Assembly: GCA_900548385.1 (NCBI GenBank)
Contig: URKJ01000002.1
Location: forward strand, 62,001 to 126,000
Reading direction: 5' to 3'
From: an uncultured bacterium
Lineage (GTDB): Bacteria > Verrucomicrobiota > Lentisphaeria > Victivallales > UBA1829
DNA: 64,000 nt
Positions 17,196-25,572 of the stretch are shown here, piece by piece (position 1 is the stretch's first letter; every line of letters starts with the position of its first letter). The notes below the pieces were generated by a model. The model did no database searches, had not been told where the DNA came from, and was given only the letters and a program-made list of their open reading frames with translations. Both the position numbers and the translations under genes were made by a program.

Positions 17196-18527
17196 ATGAA
17201 CCGAAATCGAAAAGCCGTTCTCCAGCCTTTTCTGGATAAACAGGACTACATGGAAAACCGGATCCGTCAGGGAATTGACTCCAGCCGGAAAGCGTGGTGC
17301 CGGATCCGGCTGGAAGACGCCGCGCACAATGCGATTCCGGGTGCGACGGTAAGAATTGCACAGAAAAGCAGTGATTTCAAATTCGGCGCCAATCTTTTCA
17401 TGCTGGGCGAATTTCCCCGTGAAGAATTGAATGCCAAATACGAACGCCGCTTCTCCGGGCTGCTCAATATGGCGACTCTGCCGTTTTACTGGCGGGACAC
17501 GGAACCGGAACAAGGGAAGCTCCGCTGCCGGAAAGGGGATGCGCACATTTACCGTCGTCCCCCGGTGGAACTGTGTCTGGAATTCTGCGAAACGCATGGG
17601 ATCGAACCTAAAGCGCATTGTCTGAATTATGCCTGCCACGCACCGGACTGGCTCCCGGCGGATACGGCGACGGAAAAGCGGCTTCTGGAAAAACGTTTCC
17701 GGGAACTTTCGGAACGCTTCGCATGTCGGATTCCGGAGTGGGAAGTCACCAACGAAACATTTTACGAGTGGAACCGGTTCCGCGGCCGCTCCGAGTTTTT
17801 CCAGGACCCGGACTATGTGGAATGGAGTTTCAAAACGGCGGAGCGGTTCTTTCCGGCAAACAGGCTGTTCATCAACGAAATGCAGGAACGGATCTGGGAC
17901 AATCGCAGTTTCTACGGCAACCGCAGCAGCTATTACATGCAGATCGAACGGGCATTGCGCAACGGCGCCCGGATCGACGGAATCGGGATGCAGTTCCACA
18001 TGTTCCACCGGCGGGAACAGGAGGCGGAAAAAACTGCGGAATATTACGATCCGGAGCGTATCTACAACGTGCTCGACTGTTACGCCGGATTCGGAAAACC
18101 GCTTCAGATCACGGAATCAACCATTCCCGCATACAGCGAAAATGCGGAAGACGAAGAGATTCAGGCGGAAATCCTCCGTAATCTGTTCCGTATCTGGTTC
18201 AGTCATCCCGCCGTGGAGGGAGCGGTCTACTGGAATCTGGCGGATGGAACGGCTGCCGGTGCGGCAGGCGACATGACAAGCGGGGAAAATTATTATTACG
18301 GCGGACTCCTCCGGCGCGATCTCTCCCCGAAACCCGCTTACGATATGCTCCGGGAACTCATCACCGGAGAATGGCGGACCTCGCTGGAAGCGGAAACGGA
18401 TGGAAACGGCGAACTCCGGTTCCACGGTTTTTCCGGCGGTTACGAACTGACGGTCAACGGCTGCCGCCGCGAATTCCGCGTGGAACGGATGCAAAGCAGT
18501 GCCGTTATACTCGTCATTGACAAATAA
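17196..18527 (+). CDS. GH10-family endo-beta-1,4-xylanase-like protein without signal peptide
   Basis: 443 residues. GH10 barrel landmarks: FKFGANLFM at the start, HCLNYACHAPDWLP, WEVTNE (acid/base Glu187), INEMQ, and LQITES (nucleophile Glu307). A small C-terminal beta domain (about 370-443) follows. The N-terminus (MNRNRKAVLQPFLDKQDYME) has no signal peptide although the other hydrolases here have one, so it may work in the cytoplasm on imported oligosaccharides or leave by another route. AGGA precedes the ATG, 14 bases after pilin-like copy 5. Confidence 0.87.
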   Translation: MNRNRKAVLQPFLDKQDYMENRIRQGIDSSRKAWCRIRLEDAAHNAIPGATVRIAQKSSDFKFGANLFMLGEFPREELNAKYERRFSGLLNMATLPFYWRDTEPEQGKLRCRKGDAHIYRRPPVELCLEFCETHGIEPKAHCLNYACHAPDWLPADTATEKRLLEKRFRELSERFACRIPEWEVTNETFYEWNRFRGRSEFFQDPDYVEWSFKTAERFFPANRLFINEMQERIWDNRSFYGNRSSYYMQIERALRNGARIDGIGMQFHMFHRREQEAEKTAEYYDPERIYNVLDCYAGFGKPLQITESTIPAYSENAEDEEIQAEILRNLFRIWFSHPAVEGAVYWNLADGTAAGAAGDMTSGENYYYGGLLRRDLSPKPAYDMLRELITGEWRTSLEAETDGNGELRFHGFSGGYELTVNGCRREFRVERMQSSAVILVIDK

Positions 18528-18541
18528 AAAATCTGACTGTA

Positions 18542-18550
18542 TGGTATAAT
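18542..18550 (+). promoter_or_regulatory. Possible extended -10 promoter before the second GH2/LamG gene
   Basis: TGGTATAAT is a perfect extended -10 element 25 bases before the start codon. The only TTGACA (18517) is 22 bases away, too far for a normal spacer, so this would be an extended -10 promoter. The gene may also be read through from the GH10 operon. Confidence 0.45.
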
Positions 18551-18574
18551 TATGATCAACGAAAGGAACAAACA

Positions 18575-21500
18575 ATGAAACACCAGCTCAAATGGTATTC
18601 CCTCCTGCTTCCGCTCTGTCTGTGTGCGGCGGAGCCCGTACTCTACATGCCGCTGGATGACTCTGCGGATGTCATCGGCCCGAAAGGCGGAAAGATCGCC
18701 GCGGGAATCGTTCACGGACGCACCGGGTATCAGCCAGGCGTAATCGGCAAAGGGCTCGACGTGAAGCGCCACGCCTACGATCAGGCAACCGCGCTGACAT
18801 TCACCAATATGCCCGCAATGGATTGCAGCAGCGGAACGGTGTCGTTCTGGTTCAAACCGCACTGGAAAGAGACCGATCCGGAGTCGCATACCATTTTCTC
18901 CGCACGCGATGCAAAATGGAAAGGCTTCCGCTGTTATCTGATCAAAGGGAAAAACGGTACGATCGAACTCAGCGTCTGCTCCCCGAAACAGGTGCAGATC
19001 CTGCGGAAGAATTTGTTCAAGCAGGGTGAATGGCACCATGTCGCATTCACCTGGGATCAGGCGAAAGGCGAAGCACGCCTGTACGTCAATGGAAAATCCG
19101 TCGGGGAACGGACCATTCCCGACGCCTATAAAAAATACGATGCTCCGATCAATCTCAATCTTTACTGCGGCTGGGAAAGTACCGACCGTTTCAAAGCAAA
19201 CGTCGGCAACGGCGTTTATGATGAGCTCAAGGTATTTGACAAACCGCTGAACCCCTCTGAAATCTTCGTGCTCGCTTCCGGCGGAGCCGGCGACAAACTC
19301 TCCCCGCTCTCCCTCGCCCCGGCGGCCCGCAAGGGAAACAGTCTCGAATTCGCATTTCGCAACGAAGAGAGCCGTCTCCCCGGACCGAAAAAACTCCTGA
19401 TTCTCAGCGGAAGCACGCCGGACCGGAAAATCAGCTTTACTGCGATGGGCGCATCGGGCAAACTCTCCATGATCGTGGAATGCGGAGGCAAAACCCGGAC
19501 CATCGAAACCAGCTACACGCTGAAACTGGATCAGCCGCACCGGATCGCACTGGAACAGAACGGCAAAACGCTTCTCTTCAAACTGGATGACGCCGTACAG
19601 GGAAAAGTGGAACTAGCCGAGCCGTTCGGCAGGATCGTCAAGGCGGAAGGTGCGGAAGGCGTTTCCCTGACCGCCCCCGCCGCGCTCCCGTCTAAAGAAC
19701 AAACGGCACGGCTCGCCGGAACGGAGGTCCGTCCGGTCGAGCAGCCTCTCTGGGATCTCTCCGATGCCGCCCGCTCTGCAGACGGCGTCCGCCGCGGTGT
19801 CTGTCTGAACGGTATTTGGCGCGTAATCCCCGTCAACGATTACACCTATGCGCCTCCCGCGGGCGACTGGGGCTATATGCGCGTCCCCGGCAGTTTCCGT
19901 TCCCCGCTTTATCAGATTTACCGCGACAAAGGCGGCAAACTCGTCTCAGCAAACTGGCAATGGAACAAGCGCGGACTGATCGACTACCGCGCGGGATGGT
20001 ACCAGCGCGTTTTTGAAGTTCCCGCCGACTTGCGGAACAACGGGCGTCTCTGGCTGAATTTCACCAATCTCAACGGCGATGCCGGACGCGTTTATCTGAA
20101 CGGCAGGCTGATTGATGAATTCCGGCAGGACTTTAAAACGTTCACCGTCGTCCCGAACGCCCGCCGGTTGGATGTTACCGGACTGCTGGCAAAAGACGGA
20201 AAAAATGTGCTGACGCTGTTCATCGACCGCCATTATGTCGGGCTCTGGCAGGGCAAACCGAGTATCGGCGACCACGGGGAAATCGCGCTGGATAACATCT
20301 GGCTTGAAAATGCGCCGTCGGAAATCGCCCTGAAAGCGGCTGTCGCCCTCCCCTCTTTCCGGAAAAAAGAGGTCCGGATGCGCGCCCGTCTGCAGAATAC
20401 CGCCGGAAAAACCGGTAAAGCCGCAGTCCGTTTCGACTTTCAGCGGAACGGCAGGACAGAACGCTCTTTCCGGAAAGAAATCACTCTCAGCGGCTCACCG
20501 GAGCAGCTTGTCGTCTTCACGGAAAAATGGGCGAATCCCGTGCTTTGGGATGCGGAAAACCCGAATCTTTACCGTATGAGCGTGGCGCTTGAACAGAACG
20601 GTCGCGATGCCGATACTCTTCCGGCAAAAGATTTCGGTTTCCGCGAGGCATGGGTCGAAAACGGCGACTTCCGCATGAACGGTCAGAAACTGCGTCTGCG
20701 CATGTGGGCAAGCCCCGGTCTGAACCGGATGCGGTACTATTACGGCAACCCGAAAGCCATGGGACAGTACGTTGCCCATATCAAAGAAATGAACTATGAC
20801 ACGGTCCGCTTCGATCCGTTCAGAAAAACGCTTCAGGTCGCATGGCCGGAATATCTTGACGAATCGAACCGTCAGGGGCTCTACAATCTCTTCCAGATGA
20901 TCCCGTATGAAGACGAGGAACTGACCGGTTACACCGCCGAAGTCGAACGTTTTCTGGAACATTACGGCAATCATCCGTCGATTCTGATGTGGTACACCGA
21001 TTTCAACACCTGCGGTTATCCATGGGATCAGGACCCGGCGAAACTGACGGACACGGACTACATTCCCGTATCCAAGCGCCATGCCCGCGAGCGCGCACAG
21101 GTTGCGGAGAAAGTGATGCGGGCGCTGGATCCGGGACGCGAGCTTTTCCAGCACGCGGGCGGCAACTCCGGAAAAATTTTCACTTCCATGAACTATCAGT
21201 CGTTCGGCACTCCGCTCCAGGAACAGGAAGACTGGCCGAAACAGTGGTCGGAATCGGAACGCAAGCAGCCGCTGATGGTGGTGGAATCGGCGTTCCCGTA
21301 CCCGATGCAGTACTGGCATTTCGACAATGCCAAACTCGGATCGCTCGGAGCGGAACACGCGGCGCGTTACTTCGGCGACTCCGTGTTTGCAAAAGAAGTC
21401 CGTCCAATCCCGCACGCCCATAACTGGCTCAACTCGCCGTATGCGAACTGGAATGCCAACATTCTCGATCTCTCCGCGATGCTCTACAGGCACGTCGTGA

Positions 21501-23899
21501 AAGCGTGGCGCGCCTACGACATGTCCGCTCTCGGCGATTTTCCGGGTGAACGCGACCTGATCCGCACCGCCCGCACCTACGATCAGCACAATATGGTCTA
21601 TGAAGTGGACAACAACGTCAAAGCCCCCGGACTCAAGCCCGATATTCCCGTCGGCTGGAGCGAAACGCAGCGTCATCTGCTGACCGACTACTCGCAGCCG
21701 GAGGGGCTTCATTCCGTGGTCCGCGCCTCGTTTGAACCTCTGCTGATCTTCCTCGGCGGTATGCCGGAAGATTTCACCAACAAGGATCACGCATTCTTCT
21801 CCGGCGAAAAATTCCGGAAAAGCGTGGTCATCGTCAACGACCGAACCACGAAACAGACGGTTTCCTGCCGCTGGGAGCTTGTTTCGGACGGAAAAATCAT
21901 TCAGCAGGGCGAAATCACCGGAAACGCCGATCCCGGCGCCATCCTCAAACTGCCGATCGAACTCACCGCTCCCCAAGTCTGCAAACGCACGGAAGCGGAA
22001 CTGCGGCTGACGGCGCTGAAAGACGATGTGCTCGTCAAAGAGGACAGTTTTGCTCTCCAGTTCTTCCCGAAACGGGTCCGCCCGGACTTCCGCGATGTCG
22101 CGGCCGGATTGTATGATCCTGAAGGACGCACCGAAACGATGCTGAAACAGGCGGGCTTTCCGTTCCGCAAGGTCCGGACGCTTGACGATGTCAGACAATG
22201 CCGTCTGCTGATCATCGGCAGCAATGCGCTGAAAGAAGCAAACCCCGAATTGCTGAAACAGGTGGAACGCGCAGGGTTGATCGAAAGCGGGCTGAAAGTG
22301 CTGATCTTTGAACAGAAAGCGTGCAATCTCGCCAATTTCGTGTTTGAGTCGCCGAGCTATCGCAATGCCTTTATCCGGCGTCCGGAAAGTCCCTACATTG
22401 CGGGACTGAAAGAAGAGGATTTCAGCAACTGGCGCGGAGCGGCGGATTCGGTCCCCGCGTTTGTTCTCTCAGCGGAAAACAGTCCGCATTACCCGCGCTC
22501 CAAATGGAAATGCGGAAACGGCGGGATCGTTGCCGGAAACGTAATCCGCAAGCCCAGCTACGGAAATTTCAAAACGATTGTCGACTGCGGATTCAATCTG
22601 ATGTTCGCCGCTCTGATGGAACTGCGGAAAGAACACGGACTCGTTCTGTTCTGTCAGCTGGATGTAACCAACCGTTATCTCAAAGACCCGGCCGCAACCC
22701 GGCTCGTGGACAATCTGCTTTCTGAGATGGGCAAACGGTTCGTTCCGGTCGGGCCTCAGCGTGCCGGCTTCCTCGGCGATGAAAAGAGCGAAGCGATTCT
22801 CAAACGCATGGGCGTGAAATACCGCAAGCTCAATCCCTCCAATCTCTGGACGATCGGCAATGAACAGGTTCTGCTGCTTGGCTCCGACCCGGTCCCGGCG
22901 AACCGCCGCGAAGCACTGAAAAAATATCTGTCGCGCGGCGTCACCGTGATCGCTCTTCCGGGCGCACCGCTGGATGTACTGCCGGGCGGGATGAAGCGCG
23001 GAACGCGTTCCCTGTTCCGCGCCTCGGTCCCGAAAAACGATCCGGTGTTTGCCGGAATCCCCGAAGCGGATCTGTATTTCCGTGAAGCCCGCGATCTGCC
23101 CGTGCTGACCGACGCTCCGGACTGGACGGTCGCAACCCGGCCCGCCCTGTTCGCCAAACTTGACGCCGTCACCACCGCAACCGTTGTCCTGAACCTCGCA
23201 CCGGATGCAATCGACGGACTCTGGAACCCGGAGAAAGTTGCGCGCGTCTGGTCGGCGATCTTCAGCAATATGAACATCGGGCTCGGCAAGGACCTGAAAC
23301 TCTTTACGGCGGCGAAATCGCGTCACAACACGCATCTCTTCCGCTACGGACAGGCGGAACCGCGGAACTGCGGCATCCGTTTTGATCCGCAGAACAACGG
23401 CAAACCGTCTGATACACAGGGCTTCACGCCCATTCGTTTCGGACTCGCATGGGAAAGTCAGGGACACCAGCAGCAGAATCCGCACTATCAATACCCGGCG
23501 AACGCTCCGGCAAACCTGAAAAAGATGTACGACGGCTACGCCTGGATGCGTGCCACGGTAACGGTTCCCGAATCCTGGAAAGGGCACACGCTCCGTCTCA
23601 TCGGCGGTCCGATCGACGATTGCGACTGGACCTACTGGAACGGCGTCAAAATCGGAGAAACGACCTTTGACAACACCCCGGAGCCTTACAAGGCGAAACG
23701 GAATTACCGCATTCCCGAAAATCTCGTGAAATTCGGAGCGGAGAATACGCTGATGATCCGTGTATTCGACCGTTGGGGCGATGGCGGCGTCACCGGTCCG
23801 CTCCGCGTAATCGCCGAAGACGCAAAAGCCTCCGACTCCTGGTCACCCTACGTTGACAATCTGGATTTCTACGATGTCGACGCCTACCATAACTGGTAA
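18575..23899 (+). CDS. Giant secreted GH2-family hydrolase with LamG domain (1774 residues)
   Basis: Signal peptide KWYSLLLPLCLCAAE, then LamG (about 20-230), GH2 sugar-binding jelly roll (about 430-560), Ig-like domain (about 580-690), TIM barrel (about 700-1010), a long region with Rossmann-like and beta segments (about 1130-1570), and a C-terminal jelly roll (about 1600-1760, with DDCDWTYWNG and VFDRWGDGGVTGPLR). The acid/base region reads ILMWYTDFNTCGYPW around residue 806, lacking the GH2 Glu after Asn, while MVVES near residue 906 can supply the nucleophile. It is paralogous to 1-3643. GAAAGGA precedes the ATG. Presumably degrades a glycan outside the cell; a changed mechanism or mainly binding role is possible. 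Confidence 0.87.
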   Translation: MKHQLKWYSLLLPLCLCAAEPVLYMPLDDSADVIGPKGGKIAAGIVHGRTGYQPGVIGKGLDVKRHAYDQATALTFTNMPAMDCSSGTVSFWFKPHWKETDPESHTIFSARDAKWKGFRCYLIKGKNGTIELSVCSPKQVQILRKNLFKQGEWHHVAFTWDQAKGEARLYVNGKSVGERTIPDAYKKYDAPINLNLYCGWESTDRFKANVGNGVYDELKVFDKPLNPSEIFVLASGGAGDKLSPLSLAPAARKGNSLEFAFRNEESRLPGPKKLLILSGSTPDRKISFTAMGASGKLSMIVECGGKTRTIETSYTLKLDQPHRIALEQNGKTLLFKLDDAVQGKVELAEPFGRIVKAEGAEGVSLTAPAALPSKEQTARLAGTEVRPVEQPLWDLSDAARSADGVRRGVCLNGIWRVIPVNDYTYAPPAGDWGYMRVPGSFRSPLYQIYRDKGGKLVSANWQWNKRGLIDYRAGWYQRVFEVPADLRNNGRLWLNFTNLNGDAGRVYLNGRLIDEFRQDFKTFTVVPNARRLDVTGLLAKDGKNVLTLFIDRHYVGLWQGKPSIGDHGEIALDNIWLENAPSEIALKAAVALPSFRKKEVRMRARLQNTAGKTGKAAVRFDFQRNGRTERSFRKEITLSGSPEQLVVFTEKWANPVLWDAENPNLYRMSVALEQNGRDADTLPAKDFGFREAWVENGDFRMNGQKLRLRMWASPGLNRMRYYYGNPKAMGQYVAHIKEMNYDTVRFDPFRKTLQVAWPEYLDESNRQGLYNLFQMIPYEDEELTGYTAEVERFLEHYGNHPSILMWYTDFNTCGYPWDQDPAKLTDTDYIPVSKRHARERAQVAEKVMRALDPGRELFQHAGGNSGKIFTSMNYQSFGTPLQEQEDWPKQWSESERKQPLMVVESAFPYPMQYWHFDNAKLGSLGAEHAARYFGDSVFAKEVRPIPHAHNWLNSPYANWNANILDLSAMLYRHVVKAWRAYDMSALGDFPGERDLIRTARTYDQHNMVYEVDNNVKAPGLKPDIPVGWSETQRHLLTDYSQPEGLHSVVRASFEPLLIFLGGMPEDFTNKDHAFFSGEKFRKSVVIVNDRTTKQTVSCRWELVSDGKIIQQGEITGNADPGAILKLPIELTAPQVCKRTEAELRLTALKDDVLVKEDSFALQFFPKRVRPDFRDVAAGLYDPEGRTETMLKQAGFPFRKVRTLDDVRQCRLLIIGSNALKEANPELLKQVERAGLIESGLKVLIFEQKACNLANFVFESPSYRNAFIRRPESPYIAGLKEEDFSNWRGAADSVPAFVLSAENSPHYPRSKWKCGNGGIVAGNVIRKPSYGNFKTIVDCGFNLMFAALMELRKEHGLVLFCQLDVTNRYLKDPAATRLVDNLLSEMGKRFVPVGPQRAGFLGDEKSEAILKRMGVKYRKLNPSNLWTIGNEQVLLLGSDPVPANRREALKKYLSRGVTVIALPGAPLDVLPGGMKRGTRSLFRASVPKNDPVFAGIPEADLYFREARDLPVLTDAPDWTVATRPALFAKLDAVTTATVVLNLAPDAIDGLWNPEKVARVWSAIFSNMNIGLGKDLKLFTAAKSRHNTHLFRYGQAEPRNCGIRFDPQNNGKPSDTQGFTPIRFGLAWESQGHQQQNPHYQYPANAPANLKKMYDGYAWMRATVTVPESWKGHTLRLIGGPIDDCDWTYWNGVKIGETTFDNTPEPYKAKRNYRIPENLVKFGAENTLMIRVFDRWGDGGVTGPLRVIAEDAKASDSWSPYVDNLDFYDVDAYHNW

Positions 23900-24254
23900 T
23901 ATGCGTCTGCGATGGCTCTTCTCCGGCTTACAGCATGATTGAGCTTAAAATCCGGCGATTCAGTCAATAAATACGGGAAACGGCCGACATTGGCCCTGAT
24001 GTTTTGGCAACCGGGCTAAAACATCAAGGGAATTCCAATGCCGGCCGCTTTGTTTCAAACCGATGGAAATTGAAAATTGCCCCCTGCCTGACCTCGCGCC
24101 TTCGAGGCGATTGCACCGGCAGCCCGACACGGACTCCGAACGATTCGCCTATTGCAGCAATTCTACAGGCAGTCGCTAAAGCGGCTTCCTTTCTATGAAA
24201 AAACGGTTGACAAACCTCTATTACGATAGCATGGAGTTTCTTTTTTATTTCAGA
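23900..24254. other. Intergenic stretch with hairpins, no gene seen
   Basis: Contains GATGTTTT...AAAACATC (about 23998-24029), an inverted repeat of eight base pairs, and CGCCTTCGAGGCG, a five-base-pair hairpin. Neither has a T-run. A TTGACA at about 24206 has no matching -10. The GH2 gene has no clear terminator other than these hairpins. Confidence 0.4.
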
Positions 24255-24282
24255 TTGAAAAAAATCTTGCCTAGTGTATATT
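24255..24282 (+). promoter_or_regulatory. Promoter of the riboswitch transcript
   Basis: TTGAAA (24255-24260), 16-base spacer, TATATT (24277-24282), ending just before the riboswitch. Confidence 0.65.
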
Positions 24283-24284
24283 AA

Positions 24285-24430
24285 AGCAATATGGTTTTTC
24301 CATGAAACGGAAGTCCGGTGAAAATCCGGCGCAGACGCGCTACTGTAACCGATAAATACCGGTCTGAACCACTGTAAAAACGGGAAGATTCAGACATAAA
24401 ACGGGTCGGAAGCCAGGAGACGCCATGGAA
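24285..24430 (+). ncRNA. Cobalamin (B12) riboswitch
   Basis: The conserved landmarks occur in order: ACGGAAGTCCGGTGAAAATC with CGGCGC, the central CTACTGTAACCG, CCACTGTAAAAACGGGAAG, and the B12 box GTCGGAAGCCAGGAGACGCC. The ATATGG / CCATGG ends can form the closing stem. It precedes a metE-like reading frame, a classic target of B12 repression. The stretch to about 24540 (with GCACTGCGTC... and ...GTGTGC arms) would be the expression platform. Confidence 0.95.
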
Positions 24431-24571
24431 AGACCGAGCATAGCTGTCTCGCGATTAGACGGGTAATGCGGAGGATTCAGGCACTGCGTCTTTACGTGGG
24501 GCCGTCTTTTCGTGTGCTCAATTCCGGGCTGTTGTGCTCCATTTCATTCTTAACTTGAAAGGAGCAGCAGA

Positions 24572-24819
24572 ATGAAGAAACATGTACTTGGATTCCCGAG
24601 ATTCGGGGTCGAACGGGAGCTGAAAAAAGCTCTTGAAGCCTTTTGGAAAGGCGAAACATCCGTGGCGCAACTTGAAGAATGCGCTGGAAATATCCGGCAG
24701 TACAACTGGAATATCCAGAAAGATGCCGGGCTTTCCTTTGTCACAACCGGCGACTTCTCCTGTTATGACCACGTTCTTGACACCTGCGTCATGCTGGACG
24801 CAGTTCCTGAACGGTTCCG
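24572..24819 (+). pseudogene. metE: N-terminal remnant of metE (B12-independent methionine synthase)
   Basis: GAAAGGAG precedes an ATG opening MKKHVLGFPRFGVERELKKA, followed by the MetE pattern WKGE...NWNIQKDAGLSF and TGDFSCYDHVLDTCVMLD. Only about 83 of the usual roughly 760 residues remain; the frame then stops at 24838 after the junction with glyA sequence. MetE transfers the methyl group of methyltetrahydrofolate to homocysteine; this piece lacks the whole catalytic zinc domain and cannot be active. It sits correctly downstream of a B12 riboswitch, so this was once a regulated metE. Confidence 0.88.
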
Positions 24820-25250
24820 GCGAAGCATTGAAGCCTGAATACAAACGATATCAGCATCAGGTTCGCCTCAATGCCGCAAAGCTTGCGGAAGAATTGACGA
24901 AACGCGGTTTCCTGATTGTTTCCGGCGGTACGGACAACCATTTAATGCTGATTGACCTGCGTCCGAAGGAGACAACCGGGAAAGTCGTAGCAAATGCGCT
25001 GGATATTGCTGGAATCACGGTTAATAAGAATATGATTCCGTTTGATCCGGAGAAACCGTTTGTCTCCAGTGGAATCCGTGTCGGCACACCCGCCGTGACC
25101 ACGCGCGGTATGAAGGAAGATGCGATGGTTGCCGTTGCCGATTTCATCGAACGCGGTGTCGCATCCCGTGGGAATGAAACAGCCTTGAAGCAGATTCATG
25201 AAGAAGTGCGGCAATTCATGAAGAATTATCCCATGCCGCAGGTAATCTGA
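24820..25250 (+). pseudogene. glyA: C-terminal remnant of glyA (serine hydroxymethyltransferase)
   Basis: From GEALKPEYKRYQHQV to the stop, about 142 residues match the SHMT C-terminus: VSGGTDNHLMLIDL, TVNKNMIPFD, PFVSSGIRVGTPAVTTRGM. The N-terminal two thirds, including the PLP-binding lysine, are absent. The frame differs from the metE fragment, so no fusion protein is made in frame. The join looks like one deletion that removed the 3' part of metE and the 5' part of glyA; a functional glyA must exist elsewhere. Confidence 0.88.
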
Positions 25251-25256
25251 AAAAAA

Positions 25257-25291
25257 TCCCGGAGAATTTGCGCTCGCATATTTCTCCGGGA
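25257..25291 (+). other. Stem-loop after the glyA remnant
   Basis: TCCCGGAGAA / TTCTCCGGGA form a ten-base-pair stem with a 15-base loop. It is followed by A, not T, on this strand, so termination is uncertain; it may have been the old glyA terminator or an mRNA processing hairpin before the next gene. Confidence 0.5.
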
Positions 25292-25311
25292 AAACAAAAG
25301 AGGAGATTGAA

Positions 25312-25572
25312 ATGATTGCATCCATTAATTTTACCAAACCGACATATGATCGGAATATTTTTTCCAGTAAAGACTGCCCGGAATGGGCAAAATGCGCCGT
25401 CACCAACAGTGACGGAATCGTCTGTTTTATGGACACTATTCCGGACGGTATCAACGAACGGGAACAGGCATGGAGTTTTCCAAACTGGCATTTTGTTCGT
25501 TGTTTTTATTCCTCGCAAAAAGGAAACAGCGATTGGCGGAACAGTCTGCTCATTCGGGAGGCTGGTAAATGA
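25312..25572 (+). CDS. 86-residue protein of unknown function
   Basis: Starts at an ATG with GAGGAG upstream and overlaps the MFS gene by ATGA, which makes it a believable gene. No signal peptide or membrane segment. It has three Cys residues and many aromatics (for example AWSFPNWHFVRCFYSS) but no family I recognise. Being translationally coupled to the transporter, it may act on or with the transported compound. Lies in the former B12-controlled operon. Confidence 0.6.
   Translation: MIASINFTKPTYDRNIFSSKDCPEWAKCAVTNSDGIVCFMDTIPDGINEREQAWSFPNWHFVRCFYSSQKGNSDWRNSLLIREAGK

Noticed and set aside
20495..23587. Long minus-strand frames opposite the 1774-residue GH2 protein
   Set aside because: Mirror frames caused by codon bias; the plus strand is a clear multi-domain protein.
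24572..25250. A functional MetE-GlyA fusion
   Set aside because: The two parts are in different frames and both lack their catalytic residues.
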